A stretch of 64,000 bases of DNA from Siderastrea radians (GCA_964017195.1 OZ024887.1:63899811-63963810), one strand, 5' to 3'; positions 45,480 through 56,590 are shown, numbered from the stretch's first letter. Numbers and translations are program-made. The notes: generated by a model not told the origin, from the sequence alone.

Positions 45480-48190
45480 TTTTAAATTACCTTAAATGAC
45501 CCAGTCCTTAATATGCCTGAGGCTTGCTCATTCCATGGATTGTGGCAGTTTTCATCGGCCATACACATACATGCTTCTGTGCAGGAAAGGCTGTTCACTT
45601 CACAGGAACAATTCCAGGCACATGCTGACTGGCTGCAATGGTATGTCGTTAGCTCGATGATGCTCTTTGGCGCGCTGTACTTTGAAATTAACACAGGAAC
45701 CGATCTGTCTTCCTCTAGTTTCTAGCCACTTCCATCAGGCGGTGGAAGCATGGCACAAAATGGCACAGCATGGCACAGCATGGCAAAGCATGGACACACA
45801 AAAAGCATGGCACAGCATGGACAAAATGGCTTGTTTCCAAACATATGTTTGATAGTTTGCTTGCCTAATGTGATGGCCGAGACTGTCAACTGTTGGAGGA
45901 AGCTCCTCGCTCTTGTTCTCCAAAGGTTGCTGCATCCCCTGGAATCACCGTCTGAACTAAGCCATCCCATCTACAATAAAGGTCCTAGGAGCAGAGGCTG
46001 GTGAAAGAATAGGAACTACGTTAATCTCTTTCTCCAGAATGGTCATCAGTTACAATTGGCTCTTTGCGGTTTTCGAAGGCTACCATTCAGGTGTGCAAGG
46101 GCCATCCGATCAGTTGAAAGCTCGTAGCGAAGAACTTCCTTTAGGTTGACTTCTCTATTCTTGGCAACTACAAGAAGTCGTCCAAATAGCTGACAGTCTG
46201 CATCAACGATCTTGGCATTAGATCTTTTTGTCGAGACTTTTTTTTGTTGTAGACGTTTTAACCTTTAACTTTGACAATGCCTCCTTGAAATGGACCTGGT
46301 CAGTATCAATTCTGGCAGCTCTCCACGTTACGTCTTCTGGCGGCAGTTGCATTTAAAAGGCCGTGTGCCAATTTAACAGGAACAACGATACCTGCTGCGA
46401 TGTTATAAAGAGAAATTTCTCAGCAGCATATTGGTCTTCAAGAATCGTGAATAGATGGGTCGTTAGGCCAGATATGAAGCTGGAAATCAGTTTTCCACAT
46501 CTTCTCTTCGTTTGACTTGAGCAACTCCACACATCTCCTTTACTGACCTTGTGATGGCAGCACGCTTGTGGCTCGTCAGAAACCACCGATCCTCAGCATC
46601 TTCTCTTCTACTGATACCAATTACTCCTCCCTTTAACTTTAAATCTAGGTTAAGGATTGTTCTAAGGCCATGACTATTATGACGTGAGCAAGAGGCTGCT
46701 GCAAATGACATACACTATGGTTTCCGACAGTAAACTCCTTATAAACTTCAGAATGCCTCCCTTCTAGCTTGTACATGTCAACAAGGTAAATGCGATGCCA
46801 GCGGGCATAATTGGATCTATCCATCAGTGCAAAGAAATGAGGTACCATTGCTGCTGTAGCAAACAAACTGGAGATTCCAGTTGCCAGCTGTACTTTCTGC
46901 TTTGAGCTGTAGTTAGATCATTACCATGGCTATGCATTCCTCCTAGAAGAAGAACAACTTGACTTCGATTTTGCTTTAGCCTTAAATATAGTCAGCAAAG
47001 ACTTCATGGCACCCATGCCATTAACCACCTCATAGCAGCTTTGCTGAGTGAACTTCCTCTCCTTTAAAGGGTGTTTTGCACCCTTGTAGCTTAGCAATGA
47101 AATTGTGTGACCTGTTGATTGACTTTTAAGCCACTTTACAAGCACTTGCCTCAACAGACGGAAAAGTTCTTCCATGGTCAGTTTGTGTTCACGAATTCCG
47201 CGGCTGTAGGACCTACCAAGTATCAACGTAGTGGTAGTACCAGCTGCATATAATCCAGGCTCGATCAAAATATCTTCAAGTGAATTCGAAAACCTTTTCC
47301 CAAGGAGGGATAGGTGGTTGAGGGCTATGTGGTACCCCCAATGCGAACTACAGCGTTCTTTAATTGCTCTGGAAATTTCCACTGAAGCAGCGATGCATTC
47401 ACATAAATGGCCAGGTCGAACGTGATGACAGTGTCATTCTGATGTAACCATTTTGCCATCTGCTGCTGCTGCTCTGGAACCTTTCCATTTTCGTTTGTTC
47501 ATAGAAGCATGTTACAAGTGGCCCTCTACCACATAAATTGCCTTCTTCGATGGTAAGGGTCGTCTAGCTGAATCCAACGATCTGCTTTTCCTAGAATGGT
47601 CAGCAGGGACTTGACGTGCAGGCTCTGGGCCGAATTTTGTACGCTGTGCGGTTGCATGAGTGGTATTCTTTCCGTCAATAGTTTGTTCGGTTTAGCTTTT
47701 TATTGTTACCAGCCATTTACACGAAGATGCGTGGCAATATATTAGACGGAATAATAACCCATCTTTTTTCTGATTTTGCAAGTATCTCCTTTGGAAGACA
47801 GGTGTCCAAGATCTCAACTTATTCGTACGACGAACAGTGGTCCATCTTATTCAGCACAGTGATGAGCTGTTTTGAACCGGTTAGGTGTTTGACGGATATG
47901 GCGAGGCTGATATGTTTGGGAAATTTTACTCTCGCATGAGATGCGTACCGTACAAGGCCTTGTCCATTCATGATGATCTTTCCCTCATGAGAGATGTTTG
48001 AACAGCCGGTATAGGCTTGGTGGAAGAAGAAATCTTGCAGTGGAAAAGTTCAATTTGTCCACATTTAGAGGTTGAAGGTTGATGCCTTCACAATGAGCAA
48101 TCTCATCCCCTATAGCTTTTGAAACGAAATATATCATCCTTGCCATCTCATTTGCGTCGTGATGAACTGTAGGGTCAGTAGTTTGCATGA
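45480..48190 (-). pseudogene. Frameshifted ~900-codon gene of element E with C-terminal CXC-like cysteine cluster
   Basis: Read on the minus strand from about 48188 down to 45482, at least eight colinear protein-like blocks change frame and include stops. Landmarks in order: ANEMARMIYFVSKAIGDE-type block with NLQPLNVDKLNFSTARFLLP (48180-47990); IDGKNTTHATAQRTKFGPEP (about 47680); QMAKWLHQNDTVITFDLAIY with LKNAVVRIGG (47460-47345); YHIALNHLSLLGKRFSNS, AGTTTTLILGRSY, EHKLTMEELFRLL (47340-47100); FFALMDRSNYARWHRIYLVD, HSEVYKEFTVG (46840-46740); GGVIGISRREDAED (46650-46600); NAKIVDADCQLFGRLLVVAK, VNLKEVLRYEL (46230-46110); finally C-x4-C-x3-C-x-C-x6-C-x3-C-x-C-x5-C (45640-45545). The spacing resembles the CXC zinc fold of tesmin/TSO1 proteins. 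I believe it belongs to a multicopy invertebrate family without a known function. Several frameshifts and a CATGGCACAG repeat show it is dead. A transposase role is inference. Confidence 0.65.
45748..45832 (+). repeat. Short tandem repeat (CATGGCACAG-like)
   Basis: About eight imperfect 10-bp units (ATGGCACAGC / ATGGCAAAGC / ATGGACAC) lie within the E-encoded pseudogene, between the VDGMA-type block and the cysteine cluster. Confidence 0.8.
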
Positions 48191-49473
48191 TTGGTGTTTT
48201 GGTGCCTGGTAAGCTGTGACAGCATTGATAACATTTAGCAAAGGTGTTGCGCTTGAATAAACTAGCTCTGTTTGTGTAAGGAAAAACGGCGGGGGAAAAC
48301 TAGGCTTTCCTTGAAGTGGGTTATCAATCTTAATTTTAGTTTCTGTCTAGTGTAACCTTCGCAGTCAACACGTTTCCTCTTCAACGACTCTTTGTAAATG
48401 CCAAGGAGAATATTCATGTCATAAGCTTTAATTGCCATATATATAATTTCTGGTTCCAGTAGCTCATGCTCATTGAAAGCTAGCTGAATGTATCTGCATG
48501 GGCAGAACTATTTTTTATAAAATGTATTATCAAATGAAGTTTTAGGAATTCCTCTTCAAATTCTTCCATTTGATGAATTCAGAAAAGGCATAAGTCAAGC
48601 CTCGTTTTCGTGCGGAACTGTTTTATCCATTTTGTCTTCAGATATGTTATTTCAAAATACCATTTTTGAAATGTTGAAGACTGGAATAGCTAGGACGCTA
48701 ACTAAATACTGTAAAAGAAGCAAAGGAAAAGTTATTTCAGATTTCACACAAAGCGAAAGTTGTGAATAGGATTTATTGTAGATACCAGGCTTTTCTGCAC
48801 ATTAAGGGTCACGTGACCTGTCACCTGACAAACTCTTTATACCTTATGGATGTTAGAATGCGCTGTTCTCTATTATAATTGCCGATTTATCCCTAAATAT
48901 ATTCGTTGTGCATCATTTTTAGCCAAAAATGCAGTTAGCCTCGTTTTCATGCTGTTGGCAAAGTCATTGTTAGGGTCATGTCTAAGCCATTTCTTCTTAG
49001 ATTATTTTAATGAAATCTCATTTAATTGAGTTTCTATGATTCGTTGTGGCTAAGAAAGTAATAGGAATCTTTAATAATAGCAAAAGAGAAGTTGTTTTAG
49101 GTTTCACAAAGAAGAGAAATTGATATATTGCAGGTGTGTAGCAGTTATTCATGCTAAAAGTCACATGTTCGGTCACGTGACTAACTCAGAGTCCTCATAC
49201 CTAATCTGGGCTCCTGACCTAATTCAAAATATTTTTGTTTTGGTTCTCTTTCTGTTTTGGTATGTTTCACAGTCATTTCTGAAAGAGAAATAAAGTTTCC
49301 GATGATTAATTAGTTTTGCCTCGCTTCCATGTTGTATTCAAGGTCGAGGTAAATATCGCTCCGTATCTCACCAGTGATACCACAATCTCACCCTACATAG
49401 TACCTGACATTAAAGAGGAGATATTTTTCTACAAGAATCCGGTGTCAAAGCTTTTCTGTGGTCTGGGTTGTGC

Positions 49474-49800
49474 AAATCGAATTTTTGGGGGGCTTAGCTC
49501 CCGGACTAATAGCTTAGAATTTAAGTTGATTCAGTCAGACTCTGACTCAACTTAAAATCTGAGATTTTATGGATTAAGTCCACAAAACCTTCAAAACGGA
49601 CATTGTCCGGATAATACCAGGATAGCACGTTGAAAATGGACTAGTTGACCCAGTAAGCAGTTTAAATTGTTGACACATCCATTCGAGAGCTTTTGGTCAG
49701 TTTGATGAGTCTAAATGGGTTTTTACATACACCGCAATTTTGTTTGGTTTTAAATAACTAATTATTTAACAGTCAAAGGAACCATTCGTTGCATATATTA
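49474..49800 (+). repeat. Old tandem duplication, copy 2, right part
   Basis: AATCTGAGATTTTATGG, TTTGGTTTTAAATAACTAAT and GTCAAAGGAACCATTCGTTG correspond, in the same order and orientation, to 32470-32665. It continues copy 2 after element E. Confidence 0.55.
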
Positions 49801-49934
49801 TTTTATTTGCGATGTTTCCAGTTTTTGCGATGTTTCAATTAATTTCAATTATTTAGTTCAAATTATGAACATATGACACCCTGCTTTTACGTGCCCGAGA
49901 CATGTTCGCAATAGACTGCATGTAGCTACCTATT

Positions 49935-49985
49935 AAAAAACAAACAAACAAACAAACAAACAAACAAAAAAAACAAAAAACAAAA
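49935..49985 (+). repeat. (AAAC)n simple repeat
   Basis: Run of ACAAACAAACAAACAAAC ending in A-rich sequence. Confidence 0.9.
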
Positions 49986-50239
49986 TCAAAGGCTTTCATG
50001 AGCCTGCTCGTGACTACAAATAACGAAATATAGTTACATCGTGATCAGGCACATTTTTCACACAAGAAAGGCTTCGCTCAGAAACTTGAGGTTCTCTTTG
50101 ATTTATTTTCGCGTTTCCTGGACAGGTTTCAAGAAAGCCCAATGGGATTTTAAACCAGCTGTACATGTTTTTACCCACCCTACCCCCAGGATAACAATTA
50201 TTGGTGCGAGTCAACTGATATGATTCCGTGTGGTTCCAT

Positions 50240-50419
50240 CACTGAGGCTCCCCAAGCTCAAGATGAGAGAAGACGACCACATTCATAACTTTATTTAGCA
50301 TTTTGATAACGAAAGTGAATTTCCCATACAAATTCTATAAATTGAGAGCCTTGTAACACAACACGCCTGTAGCAAAGGTCGTGTTCGTCTTCTCTCATCT
50401 TGAGCTTGGGGTGCCTGTG
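50240..50419. mobile_element. 180-bp MITE of the A/D family, ~7-bp target duplication
   Basis: Left CACTGAGGCTCCCCAAGCTC and right GAGCTTGGGGTGCCTGTG are inverted repeats continuing through AAGATGAGAGAAGACGA. The flanks GTTCCAT (50233-50239) and GTTCCAC (50420-50426) match in 6 of 7 bases. The CCCCAAGCTC terminus and 7-bp duplication tie it to A and D. Confidence 0.78.
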
Positions 50420-50926
50420 GTTCCACCCCCATATTTCCCATATTTTTACTTTTCTCAACATACGATCCGGGGTGACGAAACATGTGTGACACTTTTGACT
50501 TTCAGTGTGCGTAACTGTACTGAATGACGTAATGTTTAAGAACTTAAATGACTCAGCTTTTCCGTCTTATCGCTTTGAATTCGTAATTTCGCTGAAAATG
50601 CCGATTTCAACTCAAAAGCTGAATTTCCAAATAAATTCGTCCGCAAATGAACATGCTTATACCGAGAGGGTGAAATATAGTACAGCACTGGTATATTTCT
50701 CGATAAGGACAAATTCTTCGTTAGAATCTGGCGAAAGGCGGAGTCGTCATGTTAAAGCATGGTTAAATCCTGAAAATCGCTATAAAAGCACCCTCTCAAT
50801 TTCACTGTAGCCTGGGGAGGGGAGGCGTTAAGGGTCTATTACGGTACGATGAAATGCTGTTTATCCTAGAATCAACTACGATATGTTATCTAATCACATG
50901 TTTAATTTCACGATTTTGTTTAACAG

Positions 50927-52208
50927 ATGAAGTGGTTCATTATTTGCTTAGCTATCTTCACGCTGCTCAACAGCTACTTAGTTTCTTCTCTTGCTGAGAT
51001 CAGCCCTGGGATGGATGGATGGATGGATGGATGGATGGATGGATGGATGGATGGATGGATGGATGGATGGATGGATGGATGGATGAATGAATGAATGAAT
51101 GAATGAATGAATGAATGAATGAATGAATGAATGAATGGATGAATGAATGAATGAGAGCTCTAAAATTAAATAAAGTTCATAGAATTTCTTACATTATTCT
51201 ATTGATCTTAGAATCATCCACTAAACATTTTCAATACAGAGTTCACCTTTACGCGTCTTGCCACTTGCAAGTGTCTGTCCTGGCGCTGAAGGCCGATGCC
51301 CAACAGACCACACTTGCTGTCCTGTGCCAGGCAATGACCAATTCCACTGCTGTCCTAGCGGCTACTCCTGTGAAAAAGGCCTATGTGAAAAGATCATGGC
51401 AAAAATTCCTGCCGCAGTGCTCACTGAATCTGCCCCGGCCAGTGTTGTGAAATGTGATCAGGAGAACGCTTGTGCTGACAAGTATGTTGAGTAGTTTAGA
51501 GTACGAGTTCTCTCTTTCTACTCAGGTTAGTAGGCAAGCGCAAAAATCGCCACATGGCAAGCATTGATAAATTTAATTTAGTACTCATATTTTCTTGCAA
51601 AGGCCTTTGGCCGAAGACTGTTCCCCAAAAACGCTCCTCTGGTACCCAGGGTAAGAATGTTTTACCGAACCTTTGAAAGTCGTAAAACCAAAAACAAACC
51701 AATCATTGTGACTAATCACTGCTGAGAAGAAAGTAAAAGCAGTGAACCAACCAGGATTCGAAGCAAAAATATATTATCGGTGCTACGGCTGGACAACGAG
51801 TGCGAACAAGTCACGATTGGATTTATGTTCGTTTTAATGCTAACTGGTCGAAGCAACTTTTATACAAGTCTATGCGAAGGTACATCTTTTCGTTGGCTGC
51901 AAACTCCCTCACTTGTCACATGTTACATTCATAGGTACTCCTGCTGTAAAACAGATCAGGGTTATAACTACTGTCTACCAGGCTTCATGTGCTCTGCTGA
52001 TGGCAATACCTGTACATCCGGGACTCTCAACATCCTGGCCATACCTGCAAAACCATTGAAGACTTTAAAACGAGGAATGAGCCTTCAAAAACTGATCACG
52101 GGAAAAGATATGAAAAAAAAAAATGCTGTGTCTCGCTTGATCGCATTAAGGTTACTCGTCTTTGCCTTCTTCAAAATCTTTCTGATATGTTTCCATAGGG
52201 AATCTTGA
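50927..52208 (+). CDS. Secreted mini-granulin (two shortened granulin modules)
   Basis: Granulin-family secreted protein; granulins are disulphide-stapled peptides with growth-factor-like or lysosomal roles. A candidate first exon begins at ATG 50927, right after an acceptor (TTTAACAG), and encodes a signal peptide ([18 protein letters not shown]). Its donor is unclear, because the reading frame runs into an (ATGG)n array. A second exon, 51240 to about 51490 (donor GACAA|GTATGT), encodes C-x6-C-x5-CC-x9-CC-x5-C-x4-C. A third, from 51935 (ATAG|GTACTCC), encodes the rest of C-x5-C-x5-CC-x8-C-x5-C-x6-C, then a basic tail to TGA at 52206-52208. Both modules lack the central CC pairs of the 12-Cys granulin fold. 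A perfect donor (GAG|GTAAGA) just after the stop suggests a further 3' exon or a different frame at the A11 run near 52110. Confidence 0.7.
51010..51153 (+). repeat. Tetranucleotide microsatellite (ATGG)n then (AATG)n
   Basis: About 19 units of GGAT pass into about 17 units of GAAT with one reversion. It lies directly after the signal-peptide coding part of the granulin gene and is translated as MDGW repeats until a TGA, so it is more likely intronic. Confidence 0.95.
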
Positions 52209-52250
52209 GGTAAGAGACAAGTTTCAGATTTCAGTGGTGGGCTTCAGGGG

Positions 52251-53077
52251 CAGTCATTATTTATCGCCTCCATTTCACGTTTAACGAAAGGGGAGATCAG
52301 TGCGTGAAGTGAAGGCAGAAATGAGGTGTGTGTTAAATTTGGACCCTTTTGTTTTCATCTTGCAGTATGATGACGAGTTTCATGCCAGAGATTTATGCTA
52401 TGATAGCTTCAGCTTTAGAGATTTGGGTCCTAGCCTTCGTAGCGAGTATTGATTAATAAATGTTATAGAGCATGGCAGTTTTAGATGCATTTTACACCAA
52501 TTCAGAAGACCCAAATATAAAACATTTCCCGGGGGAGCATGCCCTTGGACCCCCCTAAAGGTTTGATCAAGATCTTTTCTTTGCTCTTCTCTTTTGGCTG
52601 CCTCAGTGCCTTGTGTTGGCGCACTCGCGAAATTTCGGATCCTAAGCATATACAAAGACTTTCACTTTATTTATGAACCGCAAAATCAGCTTCAAAAATC
52701 GTGCAGACATTTTTTGCTCATTTCAATATCAAACGTTTTGCCAGATGTAAATTCTCTGTTGTATTGTATGTGAGTTTTCAGTTTCCCATACGTTTGTGCC
52801 TAAATTTTCCCGCAGACGTTTCAGACATTTTTACATGAAAATATGTATTGAGCATAGTATAATAACCGACAAACAACAACGAAGGAAATGATTGGTGTCA
52901 TGATGAGGAGCAAAGAAGTTGGGGGGGGGGGGATTGAACGAGAAATTTTGGTGTCCATTTCGGGGGTGCATGAAAAAATGACCATTGCTTGAGGTGGAAT
53001 CAGATATTTTAAGCTGGTTTCATTCCAAAATCCTCCAACCCCCCCCCCCCCTTCTCCCAGGCGATAAATAATGACTG
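52251..53077. mobile_element. 827-bp TIR element, CAGTCATTATTTATCGCC ends
   Basis: CAGTCATTATTTATCGCC at the left is exactly mirrored by GGCGATAAATAATGACTG at the right. The interior has opposed G-rich and C-rich runs (52921, 53041) and no recognised frame. A target duplication was not found. Confidence 0.65.
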
Positions 53078-53099
53078 GTCACTAAACTGCAAAACAACC

Positions 53100-53350
53100 T
53101 AATACAGCGCTTTCCAACTGAGTTCGTAAAACCAAAGTCATTACTCCCGGCTACAAACCACAACTAACACAATTCACCAAATCAGAACCAATCAGAACCA
53201 ATCAGAACTCGTACACGTCAAGTAAACGGCGCGCGGTTGAACGCGTGCGAACAAATCGCAATTGGTTTTGGTTTTACTTTTGATTGGTCGAGAAAGTGGC
53301 GGGAGATTTTTAAACCAATCACAGAGCGAGTTAAAGCAAAACCAAAGCAA
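53100..53350. repeat. Dispersed repeat with AACCAATCAGA motifs
   Basis: Tandem AACCAATCAGAACC, then GCGCGGTTGAACGCGTGCGA, ACAAATCGCAATTGGTTTTG and GATTGGTCGAGAAAGTGGCG. A weaker relative lies at about 51685-51860 (AAACCAATCATTG, GAGTGCGAACAAGTCACGAT, AACTGGTCGAAGC). The ATTGG/CCAAT boxes face both ways. Confidence 0.6.
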
Positions 53351-54380
53351 AACGCGAATTATTTTCGACCCTCAATTGGAAACTTCTCTAATGTGCCCAG
53401 TTAATTAAAAGCATTTAAACGACGTGTGTATGAATTAATTTAGTATGAAATACAGGAGAGAGAATTGAAGAGAAAGAGTTATCGCAGTTACTTAAGCAAC
53501 TTAATAAGTTGCAGAGAGACCCTGAAAAATTTCAAGCTTCAACGGGATTCGAGGTGATTGAACGCGATACTACTTAGTCACATTTGCAAGTTCAAGTGGT
53601 AGTCCGTTTGTGCTGGTATAGCAAAGACCTCGGGTTCGAATCTCCTTTTGAAGGCCCTGTTTGCGAATTCTCAAGTTGCTTAATAGCAGCTATGATCCCT
53701 ATCTCTTTGATTCGAGTTTAGTTGTACTTTTTGACAACAGTTTTGAATCGAAAAAAGGTCGATCTTGTGAACGGCTCAAAAATGGCCAGTTTTAAAACTC
53801 TCGGACCATAATTTCATGTCCTGACTTATCAAAGAATGATCTACAAAAAAAATCACCTTTATCTGTATCTCTATCTCAGCTCCTTTATGGATTGAAATGA
53901 GTCAGCAATGTTCACAGGCCTTTTTTCTTTGTGTTTAGAGAGTGCCTATCCTGGTAGCGTTATCCTGGAATGTTTTTGCTGTAACAGTCTTTCTGTCGGC
54001 AGATTCTATTGCTATCGGCCCGTGGGATCTGTTAGCTGCCCGTCGACAGCTCATTGCTGTCCTCCTGGCTTTAGGTAGTATCCTCTTTGTGTTATTGTAC
54101 CTTAAAATTCCCGAAAATAAATCCCACGAATCAGAAACGCAAAAAAAAAAAAAACAAAAAAAAAAAAATCTCTCGAATCTGAAGAATCTCCCCCGCCCCC
54201 GGTTTTCAATCAATTTTCCAGCGACTGGTACAGTTCTGGTCCGTGTCTCAAGACACAAGTTCACCGTTTGGGACACAAGTGATCTTTGTCGATTCCTACT
54301 CCTCCTCTGTCCTATTTCAATATTAGACTCAGTATCTCTCTCTACCCAGGATTAGTCAAGCAAAAAGAACACGCGAGCGA
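53350..54380. other. Stretch without recognised gene
   Basis: Contains a B-box-like GGGTTCGAATCTCC at 53631-53644 (possible SINE tail) and open frames on both strands at 53935-54355 that overlap antisense and match no family I recognise. An A-rich run is at 54140-54170. Confidence 0.35.
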
Positions 54381-54387
54381 GAGAGCG

Positions 54388-54535
54388 CATTTGCATTACA
54401 ATGTATTTGAACGTGGATGTAAGGTGATTTCGGGCCAAGTTACAGTTTCTACCCGATATTGCCTCACATCCACGTTCAAATTCATTGTAATGCAAATGAG
54501 AAAAGGTAACCGTGAAAAGGGCTATGGGCCGGCTC
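54388..54535. mobile_element. Small hairpin element
   Basis: CATTTGCATTACAATGTATT (54388) with GAACGTGGATGT is mirrored by ACATCCACGTTC and TTCATTGTAATGCAAATG (ends 54498), around a loop with AAGGTGATTTCGGG / CCCGATATTGCCT facing each other. The right flank CGTGAAAAGGGCTAT matches the fragment at 24291. Confidence 0.65.
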
Positions 54536-54981
54536 GCCACACAGTCGGTTTATCGCGCGCGTGTCACGTGTCCACGCGGCTGAGGATTTTCTCGCTCGCT
54601 CGCTCGCGTGTTTTACTGGTTCGAATACCTGTGAACGGAGAAAGATCAGTACTGCTCGAGTGTATTTAATGTTGGTTCGCCTTACTCATTAATCACCACA
54701 ATGTTTCACCTTTGGTTTTCACAAATAAAGAGACTCAAACAAATTTAAGAAGCACTTCTTCCTTTCAATAGGTTTTTTTATTGGGTCGTTGGCTCCTCGA
54801 TCCAGGTCCCAAAATGCACGGACGTGATCACAGAATGCACTAGCTAACTGTAGGATGGATGCAGGTATTTTTGCCCCGGCCGGCTGGTTTAGAGTGATTT
54901 TATGTAACCCTTGAAATAGACACTAAACTATCACGCATTATTACACGCTAATTCCATTCTTTTACAATTAGACACTATTAA

Positions 54982-56590
54982 GGTGTTTCGATATAGTTTT
55001 TTTGGGACCATACCTCACTTTTAAAATCGGCTCTTAGACAGTCTTCATCTCGTCGGGTCGACGTGAAATTTGCACTACTTGTTGGTTTTGGATTGAACTT
55101 TAAAGTGGTTGACATTTTGTGAAAATCGATATTTCCATGACAACGATAAACAAAAATCCTCGAAAACAGTAAAGTTGAGATTTTGCGCGATCCAGACTTC
55201 ACTTTGAAAAGCAAACACCAACATCTTAAAGTGTGGTGTATGGCAAACAAAATATACAAGAACAAAAAAAATCTGTCTGTTTGTTTCGAAGTAAATCGCA
55301 AAAACACTTTCAACCTTAGTTTTTGCACAGTAATAGTAAAGGCACCGAAAAATAATCAATGCTTTGATGAAATGGCTAGAAAGTACTGTTAAAATGTGTC
55401 TTTTACTTACTATTTTACGCCTAGAAAGTTTTGTTAAAACTGGTGTTCGCGATCTCTAGAACGAATTAATTTTCTAAGATCGTTCGCGTAATCATTTTGT
55501 TGTAATTTTTGAATTTGAGCCCTTTTGCGAAAATCTTAAGAATGGCTCGATAGATTTTTTTAAAACATTAAACACGCGTGCTTGACGATGTGACCAATTC
55601 TAGTATTGAGTCTTATTAACATTGATTCACTGGAACACTTTTAGATTTAACGTTAAAGTGGACGTATGAACCGACGGGAAGAGCTTGCGTTACAAAAACA
55701 CAGTTGGCATTAAATGCTAATATATTCAAAGTAATGCGTGATTCATTGCTTCGTGATTTTTTATCTCGTTTCTTTGTTCTTTGTTGCACTGTAGATTACA
55801 ACGAAAAGTAAAAATCACGGAGGAATGCATTGCGCATTACTTTGAATATATTAGCATTTACTTGCCAACTGTGAATATGTAACGCAAGCTTTTCTGTCGG
55901 TTCACACGTCCTCTTTAACGTTAAATCTAAAAGTGTTCCAGTGAATCAATGTTAATAAGACTCAATACTAAAATTGGTCACATCGTCAAGCGCGCGTGTT
56001 TAATGTTTCAAAAAAATCTATCGAGCCGTTCTTAAGATTTTCGCAATAGCGCTCAAATTCAAAAATTACAACAAAATGATTACGCGAATGATCTTAGAAA
56101 AACAATTTGTTCTAGCCGGATCGCGAACACCAGTTTCAGCAAAACTTTCTAGGCGTAAAATAGTAGGTAAAAGACACATTTTAACACTATTTTCTAGCCA
56201 TTTCATCAAAGCATTGATTATTTTTCGGTGCATTTACTATTACTATGCAAAAACTAAGGTTGAAAGTGTTTTTGCGATTTACTTCAAAACAAACATACAG
56301 AATTTTTTTGTTCTTGTATATTTTGTTTGCCATACACCACAGTTTAAGATGTTGGTGTTTGCTTTTCAAAATGAAATCTGGATCGCGCAAGATTTCAATT
56401 TAACTATTTTCGAGGATTTTTGTTTATCGTTGTCATAGGAATATCGATTTTCACAAATGTAAACCACTTTAAAGTTCAATCCAAAACCAACAAGTAGGGC
56501 AAATTTCACGTTGATCTGACAAGGAGAAGACTGTCTAAGAGCCGATTCAAAAACTGAGGTTTGGTCCCCCCAAAACTGTATCAAAACACC
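54982..56590. mobile_element. Element G: 1.6-kb near-perfect palindrome flanked by TTAA
   Basis: GGTGTTTCGATATAG at the left faces CTGTATCAAAACACC at the right, and TTAA lies on both sides (54978-54981, 56591-56594). Arms of about 780 bp (54982-about 55770; about 55815-56590) are nearly identical in reverse, including TTGGTTTTGGATTGAACTTT, AAGTGTTTTTGCGATTTAC and ATATTCAAAGTAATGC blocks. The centre is about 45 bp. TTAA targets are typical of piggyBac- and Kolobok-type elements. No transposase is present. Confidence 0.87.

Larger units (their letters stand above)
33269..49473. mobile_element. Element E: large TIR transposon (about 5.8 kb without its inserts)
   Basis: The outer ends GCACAACCTAGACCACAGAA (left) and TTCTGTGGTCTGGGTTGTGC (right) start inverted repeats of about 900 bp. 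The left arm is 33269-33586 plus 43009-about 43600, split by element F. The right arm is about 48505-49473. Shared blocks include AGTCACGTGACCG, CTGCAATATATCAATTTCTC, GCATGAAAACGAGGCTAACT and CAAATGGAAGA-type inner ends. The interior carries a frameshifted minus-strand gene (45480-48190) and a hAT remnant (43918-44870). No clean target duplication could be read. Confidence 0.8.

Noticed and set aside
51011..51150. Coding MDGW repeat in the granulin gene
   Set aside because: The tetranucleotide array is open in every frame until the (AATG)n part, which always meets TGA; more likely intronic microsatellite.
53935..54355. Overlapping open frames on both strands, the plus one with hydrophobic residues
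   Set aside because: No family pattern, an A-rich tract runs through the frame and no consistent splice sites; likely chance.
55075..56440. Phe/Tyr-rich open frames of about 95-120 codons in both arms of element G
   Set aside because: They are mirror images produced by the palindrome and show no domain.
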